Positions 11,881 to 22,696 of a stretch of DNA of 64,000 bases are shown here, piece after piece. The translations under genes were made by a program, and so were the position numbers. Location: positions 3,655,501-3,719,500 of the forward strand of contig CAUEEP010000742.1 of assembly GCA_958450365.1 (NCBI GenBank), written 5' to 3'. The notes under the pieces were generated by a model that worked only from the letters and a program-made list of their open reading frames with translations, was not told where the DNA came from and ran no database searches. This DNA is from Mesorhabditis belari (lineage: Eukaryota > Nematoda > Chromadorea > Rhabditida > Rhabditidae). Position 1 is the first letter of the stretch; each line of letters begins with the position of its first letter.

Positions 11881-12634
11881 CATCTCTTGATTTCCCTTGT
11901 GAGCTGAAAAATTCTTTAATAGAGATCCGGGATCAAAGCTGTTCATGTTAAAAAGTCAAAAGTCATGGTTAGCCAGGCTTTACAACTCAGTTTTGTGATT
12001 TTAGCCTGAGAATTTTGTCCTAGAAACAGCTTTGTTTAGGCTTAATGCCTAAGAAAATCTAACAATACACTGAAAAATACTGTAAGAATGGTAGTTTCGT
12101 CAAAGGAGTCACACAAAGATAGCAATAAGATAAAACAAACAGCAGTACACTATTCCGGTTATTCTTTTTTCTGCTATTTGTGTGCCTATCTTTTCCCCAG
12201 TGTATTAATTACCCTCTAAACTCTCATAAATTCTCAGCGGTGCTAACAGTTGTCCTGTCTACACACAGGTAAGACAAAATAAAGGAATTTACAAAAAAAA
12301 AGAAATAGTCAGACTTTGCAAAAAGTATTTGTATTTGTATTCTAGTATTTTTTTTTCTTTTTTTTTCATTAAAAGAAACGCAATGGGATTAGCTAATTTG
12401 AAGAGAAAAAGAGTGAAATAAGAGAAAAAAAGCACAAGAACCACACAGGAGCCTAAAAATGACTGTTAATTAGATCAAAATAGACAAAATCTGTAATAGA
12501 ACTTAAGAATGAGTTCATTTTCAGATATTTCCAGATATTTTCCAAAATTTTCCAGCTTGTCAAATGCCAAAGTTTCCTCTAGAGATCTGTCAGATAAGTG
12601 GAGAAATTTTGAGCTAATCTAGGTCAAAAAACTG
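11881..12634. other. Intergenic, nothing recognised
   Basis: No supportable exon, RNA gene or strong repeat. Confidence 0.4.
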
Positions 12635-12768
12635 GAGTTTAAACTAGGGTTTAAACTAGGGTTTAGAGTTTAAACTAGGGTTTAAACTAGGGTTTAGAAT
12701 TTAGAGTAGAGTTTAAACTAGTGTTTAGAGTTTAAACTAGTGTTTAAACTAGGGTTTAAACTAGTTTT
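12635..12768. repeat. 12-bp repeat TTTAAACTAGGG
   Basis: About ten imperfect copies of GTTTAAACTAGG, some with TTTAGA spacers. Confidence 0.85.
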
Positions 12769-13228
12769 TACTCAAATTTTGCTGAAAAACAAATTGAATG
12801 AAGTTTGAAATTGAGTTTTCTTGAATTAGAAAAAAAAAGTTGCGACACAAATTATTGGATGGCTCTCGCTGAGGAGAGCTCATTTGGGAGTGAGTTGAAA
12901 AGGAAAAGAAAAGAAAAGAAAGAGAAAGAGAAGGAACAGAAAGATGTGGAAAGGTAAAGGAGAAAAAAAAACAAAAAAGTTTGGAATTGCTTAGGAATTC
13001 AGAGAAGAAAGTTGAAGTTTTAATTTCATGCAAAAGCAAAGTCCAATTGAAACTTGAACTCCAAAGCAAAGTGACTTGGACATGAGTTTTACAGTTAGAT
13101 CGATTAATGCCTAAATCGATTAATGCTCGATTAATGCCGATTTTAGGGTGAAAAGCTGATTTTCTCGAATGCAAATGGCAAGACTTGTGAAATCTTGTGA
13201 ACGAGAAACATTTCCCCAGTGTGAAACA
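12769..13228. other. Intergenic, weak open frame
   Basis: A 32-codon frame on + from about 12860 (M-A-L-A-E-E..., then Lys/Glu-rich) ends at a GGTAAA donor-like site, but I find no partner exon. No gene called. Confidence 0.3.
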
Positions 13229-13345
13229 TCTGTTCATTCTTTCATTCTTTCATTCTTTCATTCTTTCATTCCTTCATTCCTTCATTCTTTCATTCTTTCA
13301 TTCTTTCATTCTTTCATTCTTTCATTCTTTCATTCTTTCATTCTC
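13229..13345. repeat. TTTCATTC octamer repeat
   Basis: About 14 copies of TTTCATTC with a few TTCC variants. It produces Ser/Phe/His-rich open frames that are not genes. Confidence 0.9.
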
Positions 13346-14425
13346 GTTCTCATCTCTCTTTTTCTTTTCTTATCCATTGGGGGAAAAGGTGGGTCAATCT
13401 TTTGGACTCAATAAATCAACATCACACCGAAGAAATCGAGTTCGAGAGGTCATTAAAACGCTTATAAAATTTGAGAATGAATGGAAAGTTTACTCAAAAC
13501 TTACAGGGATACTCTGGCTTAAAAGTTTTCTTTCAAGAATCGCAGTCATTTATATATTCAACGCTTTTTAATCTTCTCTACAACTATTTCCTATATGAAA
13601 AACAAGGTTTCCAATCGAGAAATGAAGAAAAACGTGATTTTTGCTTTCTACTTCACCCTAAAATGTTGATATTTTGGCATAAAGTATATAAAGATTCCGT
13701 CGAATTGCATTTTAGCACTTGCCTTTCTTTTCTTTTACATGTATTTTCTCAAATTTAACAGCAATCTTAAACATTCTTTTGTTTTTTAATAGAAAAAATT
13801 ACATTCTAAAAGAATAATTTAAAAAAGATGAAAATGAGACTTAAGAAGACGTGAAAAATAGGTGCTCAATTCAACACTGACTTTCCTTAGGCCGGAGTAC
13901 CCCTTTAAGCCTTTGTTAAAGAAGTTAAACCCCAAAAACTATCAAAAATCTAGATTTTGTTCAACGAAAGCTCATGGCTAACGGATTTTTGTTTTTTAGG
14001 CTTGTTGAAAAGCCAGAAGTCAGTCAAACTAGTAAACTAAATTGGAAACTAAATTGGAAACTAACTTGGCAAGTTCTTCTTATCATCTCAATCACTCTTT
14101 TCTAAGCACTCATCATTCTACACGCACTTTGGAGCATCTTGCACCCACACAAGACACAATAAACAGAAAAGAAAAGACGTAAGCACGTGTGGAGAGAGAA
14201 ACATATGAAAATCTCTCAAAGAATCCCATCAAAATGAGAAGAACACAAGAGTTTTCACGGTTTTCGCGCGAAAACGTGTGCAAAACGCTTTGGTTCTCAT
14301 TGGGAATGTTAAAGAGTAGAAAAAAGGCTGTGGGAAAAATTTCTGTTTAGATTTTGGTGTTCGGTGGGATTCAGGGATGTGAGAGAGGGTTCTAGGAGCT
14401 GTAGATCAAGTAAACGAGAGGCCAG
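13346..14425. other. Intergenic, nothing recognised
   Basis: Open frames of up to 124 codons start inside the preceding octamer repeat and run on without recognisable domains. No exon or RNA gene supported. Confidence 0.4.
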
Positions 14426-14553
14426 GTCTATGGGTCGACTCAGGTCTATGGGTCGACTCAGGTCTATGGGTCGACTCAGGTCTATGGGTCGACTCAGGTC
14501 TATGGGTCGACTCAGGTCTATGGGTCGACTCAGGTCTATGGGTCGACTCAGGT
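14426..14553. repeat. 18-bp repeat, seven identical copies
   Basis: GGTCTATGGGTCGACTCA is repeated seven times without a visible change. Each unit carries a SalI-type palindrome GTCGAC. The perfect identity suggests recent expansion. The open frames reading M-G-R-L-R-S and D-L-S-R-P-I are products of the repeat. Confidence 0.95.
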
Positions 14554-15374
14554 AGGGAAAATGACTTTGGACCACGGGATTTTTAGAGGCCTAAATATGT
14601 TTGAATCTCAGAGACAATTCTGCCTTCGCAATTGCTTTATATTAAAAAGTTTTGAAGATGGTAATTTGGTCATAAATACAAAATGCAAATACGTAAGAAA
14701 AGAGTTTTTTAAAAAAGTAAGGAAGTTTGAGAGTTGGACTGGAACTTGAGGGCAAAAAATGTCACAGGTTTGGTAGTCTAGTAGACTATCCATTAGACCA
14801 TCGGAGGCATTTGTCCAAGGAGCGTGTGACTGCTTTAAGAGGGCTTTAAGCGCCTTTAAGGAGCTCGAAATTCAAGGCGATTATCTATGCGAAATATCTC
14901 GCGCTTGCAAAGCGTTTTGGAAAAACTGAAAACGGATTTGGGATTCGCATGATCGATTCTATAAGATGGACTTGATCTCGAGTCAAAAGGTCAGCTTGAC
15001 TCGATGCTTTTCCGTTTTGAGTTCGATCAAAGACAAAAAAAAATTTGAAATCACAGCATAAATTCAGCATAAATTTTGCATCTTTTACCAAAAAAGGCAA
15101 AAAAAAACGGGAGAAAAGTCAATGATGTTGGGGAATGCTGAAGCGAAAAGAGACGTCAAGAGCACTTCGGATTCGGTGGTTGAGGAAAGAGAAGGAAGAG
15201 TGACGGACACGCGGAAACAAACACATGACCATGACTGCACATCCAATCCCCACCATCACACCAAAAACTGATCACAACTTGCAATAGCAATAGTTTCATG
15301 ATGTCAAAAGTGATTCAAGGTTTATAGTTTGATGGGAAATGCTGAGAAATGCTAAAACTAAACGAGATTTAGTG
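14554..15374. other. Intergenic with inverted dispersed repeat
   Basis: No supported gene. A half tRNA-like D-arm (TGGTCTAATGGATAG on the minus strand) lies near 14770-14812. Sequence at about 15175-15310 is repeated inverted at 18160-18335, which argues against a 49-codon frame starting at 15122 being a gene. Confidence 0.45.
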
Positions 15375-15668
15375 AGACTTAAATGTCTTAAATGTTTTAA
15401 ATGTTTAAATGTCTTAAATGCTTAAATGAGATTTAATGTTTAAATGTTTTAAATGTTTTAAATGTTTTAAATGTTTTAAATGTTTTAAATGTTTTAAATG
15501 TTTAAATGTCTTAAATGTCTTAAATGTCTTAAATGTCTTAAATATCTTAAATGTTTTAAATGTTTAAATGTTTAAATGTTTAAATGTTTAAATGTTTAAA
15601 TGTCTTAAATGTCTTAAATGTCTAAATGTCTTAAATGTTTAAATGACATTTTGTTTAAATGTTTAACG
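15375..15668. repeat. TTAAATG-based tandem repeat
   Basis: Units of 8-10 bases (TTTAAATG, TCTTAAATG, TTTTAAATG) in patches. Confidence 0.9.
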
Positions 15669-16539
15669 TTCAATATATATAATAATTTGATTCTTTACCC
15701 AAATTTGAATCCTTTACGCGATCTTTGCTTCAAACTTTGAGATCAAACGTTAAAGCGAGTTGAGAATTATTGAATAAAGATAGCTTACAATTTATAAAAA
15801 TCAAAATCTACTGCAATTTCATATTGCTAATGCTTTTATTGTGTTGCTTTTGAAGGATTGGTTGTGTCCGTTGTTCGTTTTTGTGTTTCGAGAATGCGCA
15901 AACATATCCATGTTGTTTTGAATGGATTCGATGAGAAGGGGAAAAGAATCGAGATGATCATCGAAAGAAAAAAGGGAAAAGGGATGGATTGGAATTGTGA
16001 GTGTTGGACAATCGTCTGAGACATTGGGTCTCATTGGTCAACTATCTTATATTTGATATTGACTTAAGAAATCATACGTTTTACATGCTATACAGCGAAT
16101 AAATCGCAAATTCAGGCTTTCCTTCAGCATTCAGCGAAATACTGAAAACTTTGGGCTTCTAGTTCTTTAAGAACTTCTACTCCTTGGAGAACTTCTAGTT
16201 CTTTTAAGAACTTTGAGAGCTTCTAGTTTAAGAAAATCTTTTATAAGTCAATTAAAAGCAATCAAAGTACTGTTTTTGTTATGAAAAACCGTAAAAACTA
16301 AACGATATGCTCATGTTGAAAAAAAGCAGAAAAACGAGAAAAGGAGTGCTGTAATGAAATACGAGAAAAATGGAGATTGAAAGTGGACAAAGTGTGAGTG
16401 AATGAACAACACTTGTGCAAATTTCTTAAACGAGAAAATTTTTGACATTTCCACATTAGTCTCAAAAGATTAATAAAGCAAAAATTTCACATAATATCAG
16501 TAAAATGATTTGAAAATATCTCAAGAAATCACCACGAGG
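15669..16539. other. Intergenic, weak open frames
   Basis: A 41-codon frame on + (about 15895-16020, M-R-K-H-I-H-V-V...) has mixed composition but no recognised domain, acceptor or partner exon. Nothing else seen. Confidence 0.35.
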
Positions 16540-16632
16540 CGTTCGTTCATCGTTTGTTCGTTCGTTCCTTCGTTTGTTCGTTCGTTTGTTCGTTCGTTTG
16601 TTCCTTCGTTTGTTCGTTCTTTCGTTTGTTTT
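16540..16632. repeat. CGTTTGTTCGTT tandem repeat
   Basis: Tetramer-based repeat (CGTT, TGTT, TCGT) yielding E-R-T-N-K open frames on the minus strand. Confidence 0.85.
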
Positions 16633-18735
16633 CTCGTGTGTTTGTGCGCTGAACTTTTTTTGGTGATTTTTTGGTGATTCGGGACGGTTGAGGGTGGAAA
16701 AGGGGAAACACCGAATGGGGATTTGAAAGAAAAAGGGGAAAGGATCGTTTCGGGAGAATTGAAAAAAAAGGGTAGACCTGGAGAAAATCCCCTCGCACAC
16801 AAACATTCAAAGAAGATCACCAAAAACAAAAAAAGATGGAGGCGAGGATTTGCTCTTTTCTTCTCCTTTCCTCGTCACCCGTTCAGATTGTCCCGTTTGT
16901 TGCAAATCGGCTCTTCTTTGCATCTTTTCTTCTCGCAAAGCCAGGCGCCACTTCGTCTTCTTTCTTTCTTTTGAACATCACAACGTGCGTAACCGTTTCT
17001 CACAAGTATTTTAAATGGGAATAAATCTATCAAAACGAATTTTGATTCAAAACGAAGCTCTTTACTACGAATTACTAGTGTACTTTCCTTTGAATTTACT
17101 AGTAGGCTAGACCTTTGTACTTGAATGAATAATAAAACCAAGTTTATTCAATATACTTAGAGCAAATCGTGTGAAAATGTTTCAACGTGGGAAAGGCGTC
17201 CTTTTATAAGCGTGACATTGTTTAGGGTACGGTATTTCTGCTCCAGTTTGTACAACGAAGCTCCAAGTTTTCATCTAGAGACAAAAGGGAAATACTTTGA
17301 TGAAAATTGTGAAAATTGTGGAAGTATCTCGAATAAAAGAAAAGAAACAAAAGAACTTTCACAACTTTCAAACAACTTTCACAAGACAAAATGAGAGAAA
17401 ACTCTGACTAAGTGGGAAAGGTGTCCTTTTATACGCGCGACATTGTTTAGGGTACGGTAATTCGGATGTCTTATTAGATTGCGGCAGCTTTTTTGGTGGT
17501 CGCACAATTGAAAACTTTATGAAACTTTAAAATCTGATAGCATTGTTAAATTATCATTTACTCTTTGTTTCAAAAATGTCTCAAAAATTGTTGCAAAAAT
17601 GGAAAAATCTGAGATTTGAGAGTCTAAAGTGTTTGGAATGAATCTTTCAGAGTCAATTTCTATATAATTTTCGAAACCTTTTATTCTATGCTTAATAAAT
17701 CAAGATTTTAAGCATGAACCTTTGAAAAGTTTACTGTAATATCTTTTATTGAATTTCCTTTTCATTTTCTGACATGGGATTGATAAAAGATTGGTTGATG
17801 AGAGGAGATTGGTGAGAGAAATTGAAAGCTCCTAGGCTAGAGTTACCCCTATTTTTCTACTTTAATTTAATACCCAAGCACAAAGAAAGAAACGTACTGG
17901 TGTCAAGATATGAGCGTTTGTTTGAGCGGAAACTTAGACGACGCGACGCTTCATTTCTATTCTATTTGAAAAGTTTACTGTAATCTATTCTATTGAATTT
18001 CCTTTTCATTTTCTGATATTGGATTGATAAGAGATTGGTTGATGAGAGGAGATTGGTGAGAGAAATAGAGCTCATTTATTCTAGTTCTAGGCTAGAGTTC
18101 ATTTTCAATCTGATTCCCACTAAGTGTACAACAGAAAAAGTGTACAAAATGTGTTTGTTTCCGCGTGTCCGTCACTCTTCCTTCTTTAAACATTTAAGCA
18201 TTTCCCATCAAACTATAATCACTGTTGCAATCATGAAACTATTGCTATTGCAAGTTGTGATCAGTTGTGATCAGTGGGGATTGGATGTGCAGTCATGGTC
18301 ATGTGTTTTTTCCGCGTGTCCGTCACTCTTCCTTCTTTAAACATTTAAGACAACAGCAGCTCAACAGCAGCTGACAACTTCAACAGCAGCTCTTTTAAAG
18401 GTTTTTTCAAATCAAAAGATAAAACTTTGAAAAATCTACCTCTAGTGGCAAGAAATCCTAAAAAAGTAGCCATTAAAGTGATCAAATCTCGTTTTTTTCG
18501 TTGCACATCTAATCAAGATCAGCTCAAAAATGAACAGCTCGAGTCTAGGCGGTCATTTCTCAACACTACAATAAAAGTATACAGAGTATATAGAAATCCT
18601 AGCATATTTCTTCATTCTAAACTTAAATTTTTCTGAAAAGCTTTCCTTTTGTGGATAAAGATCAAAAGTTGGGGCTTTATCAAAGACTCCATCAAAACGA
18701 TTCACGCTTTTTTTCTTTCCAACTCAGAAATATTT
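16633..18735. other. Intergenic with dispersed repeats
   Basis: No supported exons. Internal duplications: GACATTGTTTAGGGTACGG at about 17212 and 17440; ATTGGTTGATGAGAGGAGAT at about 17790 and 18033. The block at 17855-17955 (ACTGGTGTCAAG...) recurs diverged at 57075-57190. 18160-18335 is an inverted copy of 15175-15310. Confidence 0.5.
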
Positions 18736-18741
18736 TGATAA
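18736..18741 (+). promoter_or_regulatory. Possible intestinal GATA site
   Basis: TGATAA lies 62-67 bases before the asp-A start codon. In C. elegans, gut protease genes are driven by ELT-2 through TGATAA-type sites; applying that here is inference. Confidence 0.3.
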
Positions 18742-19454
18742 CAACTCATTTTTTTGGAAAGATTTTGATCATCTTGAAATCTTTTATTTGTAAAAATCTA
18801 AGATGAAATCATTTATATTCTTTGCTTTACTTCATTTAGCTTTTGGAGCTATTTTTAAGCATGGACTCGTGCATCACGTCTCGAAAATGCAAAAGTAAGT
18901 TAAAACTAGTCAATAAAATATTATTTTATTATCTAGGATGATCCGCGCAGGTACATGGGCCGATCATCTTGTGAAAAAACAAGCAATGAAAGCTGAAGCG
19001 CTTAAAGCGAACCCACATTTTCGGGGATCATTTCCGCAAAAAGTCAAATCCAGCTTTTCATCATTTAATTCATTTCTAGGTCTATGATTATGAAGATGAA
19101 GAATATTTGGGAAACGTGACAATCGGAAGTCCAGATCAATCGTTTAAGGTTTGTGCTGAATAGATTGGTTTAAGTTTTGAGAAAAGGTGCTTCTAGACGG
19201 ATTACAGACAGGGTACGATAGCTTCTAAGCTCTAGAAAATGCTTTGAAATAATAATTACAAATTCTAGGTGATCCTCGACACAGGATCCGCTGATTTTTG
19301 GATACCCGATCGGTACTGTGACCAGGGATTCGATTGTGAGGGATGCACGAAGTGAGTTGGAAAATATTAGGCTGAGGAAAAAGTCCTGACTCAGCTGGGA
19401 AAACTTCAATGCGCCCTTTAATAATAAAAATAACAACAATTATTTCTCAAAATA

Positions 19455-19850
19455 TTTCTCATTATCTACGACTTTCTGCCGACTTTCTGCCATTGATCTG
19501 CAAGCTTTTGAATCTGGTCAAAGTACCACTCCTTCCGTTTCGAATCAAAGAACTCTTGGCAAACTCTTCAATATCTTCAACATCTTCAACTTCTTCAAAA
19601 GACTCAAATGACCTTTTCGGAAATGCTGCAATGATTGGAAGAGAGTGTAGTCGAATGGGGCAACGTCCGGACTGTAGGCAGGGTTCGGCAAAATCTCGAC
19701 TCCGTCCAGCTCTTCAAACTTGTCTTTGGTCTTTTTGGCGGTGTGAGGTTTAGCGTTGTCTTGTTGAAACAGTACTCGTTTACTCTTCAGCAATAGCGAA
19801 TCAAAACTCGAAGCTCTTTTTCATGAAAACTCATCTGGAATACAAAGATG
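19455..19850 (-). pseudogene. Mariner transposase fragment in asp-A intron 4
   Basis: The minus strand encodes the C-terminal half of a mariner (DD34D) transposase: QQDNAKPHTA (second catalytic Asp) and YSPDVAPFDYTLFQSL (third Asp region), then after a frameshift EFFDSK...W...LADQWQKV. The N-terminal half and the terminal repeats are not visible. It is a dead fragment within an intron. Confidence 0.8.
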
Positions 19851-20223
19851 AACATTGCTATAACACTATCAGCGCAAAAAACCAGAAAAAATGCATACAA
19901 ATTTGAATTTTTCGCAGATGAGTCAGAACTTTTTCCTCAACTTAATAAAATTTTGTCGACTTTGTGCTTTTCTTTTTTGTAAGCTAGCCAAAAATGTATA
20001 ACTTGGGCACGTCGTTTTTTGGGTTACTGTATTCTTTGTGGGTATAAAAGTAGAATTTTTAGACAAGAATTTCATTCTGCTCATTATTGTTAACAGTTTT
20101 CGTAAACTGACTGCTACCAATAAAGCCATTCTTTTTTCTAAAAAGTGTAAAAAATTAGATTTTGTGGATTCGAAGTTGAATGAAACGAAAGTTTTTGAGT
20201 AAGAAGACAAAATGGAATCAATT

Positions 20224-20442
20224 TGGCCAGGCCAAGGTCAAAGCCAAAGCCAAGCCAAAGCCAAGCCAAAGCCAAGCCAAAGCCAGGACCAAAGCCAAGG
20301 CCAGGCCAAAGCCAAGGCCAGGCCAAAGCCAAGGCCAGGCCAAAGCCAAGGCCAGGCCAAAGCCAAGGCCAGGCCAAAGCCAAGCCAAAGCCAAGGCCAA
20401 GCCAAAGCCAAGCCAAAGCCAAGTCAAAGCCATAGCCTTGCT
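20224..20442. repeat. AAGCCAAGGCCAGGCC satellite in asp-A intron 4
   Basis: Mixed 6- and 11-base units (AAGCCA, AAGCCAAGGCC) over about 220 bases, ending only about 50 bases before exon 5. It explains the K-A-K-P-K-P and W-P-G-L-G open frames on both strands. Confidence 0.9.
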
Positions 20443-21559
20443 TTGGTTTTGGTCAACCAAAAAGTCAAATCAAGGCACCAATAACTTTCAGACTCAATTG
20501 GGATTGCGCTTTCGAGTGCCAAGATGGGTTTTGTTGTGAGGTGCTCACAGAGAAATGGAAGGTATTTCTGGAAAAATTAAAAGTGTCAAATTTTCATCAG
20601 AATACCGCTTGGCTTAACTATACACGACAACCGTCAGTTTTTAAAACGGCTTGTGACGGGAAAGCGCGATATGATCTCACAAAATCGTCGACCTATCAAG
20701 TAAGCGGATGTTTTGGAAAAACTCCAAAGAATTTCAGCATAACGGGAATGGCTTTGATATCTACTATGGAACTGGATCAGCCTATGGATTCTTGGGCACC
20801 GATACGGTTCGATTCGGAGCTGTTGGCACTGATCAATTGGTGGTGAGACAATGAGACAATGAGATTTTCGTAGTTTTCGTGAATCGATTGAACTAGGCTA
20901 AGGATTAGAGATAAAATGATATCTTGATAGTACCGTACTCCTTTTCTTGAGTCCAGGTCCCGAAATCGACCTTCGGAATGGCCACCCACATTGCCGATTT
21001 CTTTGCTGAAGACCCGATCGATGGAATTCTTGGACTCGCTTGGCCGTCAATATCCGTTAGTGACTCGACCCCTGTTCTCAACAATGCGATCAGCCAAAGT
21101 TTGCTAACTTAGCGATCTCTCATCTCACTTTCTAGAGCTCCTCGATCAAAACCTTTTTTCTGTTTATCTGGCGATGATTGGTTTCCAAGATGGGGTCTAT
21201 GGCGGAGTGTACACATATGGAGCGATCGATACGGAAAACTGTGGGCCAATCCTCGCCTATCAGCCACTCTCATCAGCCACCTATTGGCAGTACAAAATGA
21301 GTCAAGTGAGCGAGTTTGGAATTGAAAAAGAGAAATGTTTGACCAAGTGTTTAACCAAGTGGTTGACCAGGTGGTGTTTAGAAACTAAAGGGATTTCCTG
21401 GCGATTTGTACTTGTATTTAAACGTACTTGGATTGATAAGTTGTGTGTCTTGATTAAAAAACAAAGAAATTTTATCGATACAAACAATAGTTCACTTCGG
21501 TGGAAAATGAATAAAAAGGGTCCAAAATGAAGAAAATATAGTCGAAATGAACATGGCAT

Positions 21560-21810
21560 ATGAAATAACAGAAAGGCCGCCTTATATAGGCAAAAGGTCG
21601 TTTTATATCCCCGAAAGGGCACCTTATATAGCCGAAATGTCGCTTTATATAGCCGCAAGGCCGTTTTATATCCCCGAAAGGCCGCCTTATATAGCCGAAA
21701 TGAGGCCTTAGATAACAGAAAGGCCGCCTTATATAGCCGAAATGTCACCTTATATAGCCAAAAGGTCACCTTACATAGCCGAAAGGCCACTTTATATAGC
21801 CAAAATGTCG
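21560..21810. repeat. Repeat of about 21 bp in asp-A intron 9
   Basis: About a dozen imperfect units of GCCGAAAGGCCGCCTTATATA type. The conserved TTATATA cores are noteworthy but the repeat is inside an intron. Confidence 0.85.
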
Positions 21811-22553
21811 CTGCGACTACAGTAGGACAAGACAAAAGAAAAGGACACACTCTAGCAAACGATGACTCGTAAATAGGTGTTGATTGTAGATTCAACAAAT
21901 TATGAGCCTCGTCTAGGTTGATGTCGGTTCATACAGTCAATCATCCGGCCGTTTCCAATGGGATGTCATCTCTGACACGGGCACTTCATTCATTGGAGCC
22001 CCGCAATCGATCAGTGACAAAATCGGGAAACAATTGGGCGCTACATGGGATAAAAAGAATCAAGTCTATGAGATCGCGTGCAATGCAACCATTCCCGATT
22101 TCGTCTTTACAATTGGTGGCAACAAATAAGCGGTCAATCAGAAGAATATGATCGTTACAGCTGGACCTGATGTCAATTTTTGTTACCTGGCGCTGTTTCC
22201 TTTTGACAATGAGGTGAAGAACGGATTTTAAAAGTGTAATCTTTGATCTCTTTTATCTTCAGATCTTCAGATCTTCAGAATGTTTCCATTTCTATAATTT
22301 CCAGGGATTTGGTCCAGATTGGATTCTCGGTGATCCTTTCATTCGCCAGTATTGTCACGTCTTCGACTATCAACAGAAAAGAATCGGTTTTTCGGCGAAT
22401 ATCGTTCAATGATTTGTGGCTTTTTTTCAGAAATAAACTAGTGCTTTTCTTTGTTTTCTTTGACCGAAAAACGCCTTTTGGACTCTTGGCAATTGCAATT
22501 TTGGAGAGATAAAGCGGAAAAAAAAATTTGAAAGCTGAGGGCTAATCCCTTTC

Positions 22554-22563
22554 ACTGATAAGG
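22554..22563 (+). promoter_or_regulatory. Possible intestinal GATA site before asp-B
   Basis: ACTGATAAGG, a good match to the extended nematode gut GATA site, lies about 135-140 bases before the asp-B start and about 140 bases after the asp-A stop. Confidence 0.35.
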
Positions 22564-22679
22564 GAAATCATTTGAATCGGCAATAAAAAAAAACAGAAAT
22601 GCTTTTAGTTTGAGCTTTTCACTTTTCAAATGTACAGAATGTACTCACTTTTATGGCTTTTTTTTTAGAAAATTTTAAC

Positions 22680-22696
22680 GTTTTAATATTTTTAGG
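22680..22696 (+). promoter_or_regulatory. Possible trans-splice acceptor of asp-B
   Basis: TTTTAATATTTTTAG ends at 22695, one base before the ATG at 22697. A pyrimidine-rich tract plus AG directly before the start is typical of a spliced-leader acceptor. asp-C has a similar TTTTCAG, two bases before its ATG. Confidence 0.45.

Larger units (their letters stand above)
18803..22412 (+). pseudogene. asp: asp-A: secreted aspartic protease (family A1) with one in-frame stop
   Basis: Eleven exons: 18803-18894, 18937-19042, 19080-19148, 19269-19351, 20492-20561, 20601-20699, 20738-20842, 20957-21098, 21136-21305, 21917-22213, 22305-22412. All junctions are GT-AG and all phases agree, for 446 residues if the stop is ignored. 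It begins with a signal peptide (MKSFIFFALLHLAFG). The catalytic motifs are DTGSADFW (Asp93) and SDTGTSFIG (Asp332), with the flap YYGTGSAYG. After the first motif comes an insert with seven cysteines (residues 106-132) absent from asp-C. The stop is TAA at 22127-22129 (codon 383), where asp-B has TAC; it would remove the last 64 residues including the ILGDPFIRQYC motif. Nothing else is damaged, so inactivation looks recent, or it is a sequence error. A polyadenylation signal AATAAA is near 22432. Confidence 0.85.

Noticed and set aside
15122..15271. 49-codon + strand frame ending in a His-rich tail
   Set aside because: Overlaps a sequence repeated in inverted orientation at 18160-18335; no domain, acceptor or partner exon.
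20138..20539. Lys/Ala/Pro- and Trp/Leu/Gly-rich frames
   Set aside because: AAGCCA-based satellite in asp-A intron 4; only the last part (from 20492) overlaps a real exon, in another frame.
21302..21898. 198-codon minus-strand frame
   Set aside because: Runs through the TTATATA 21-bp repeat in asp-A intron 9 and the antisense of exon 9; a by-product.
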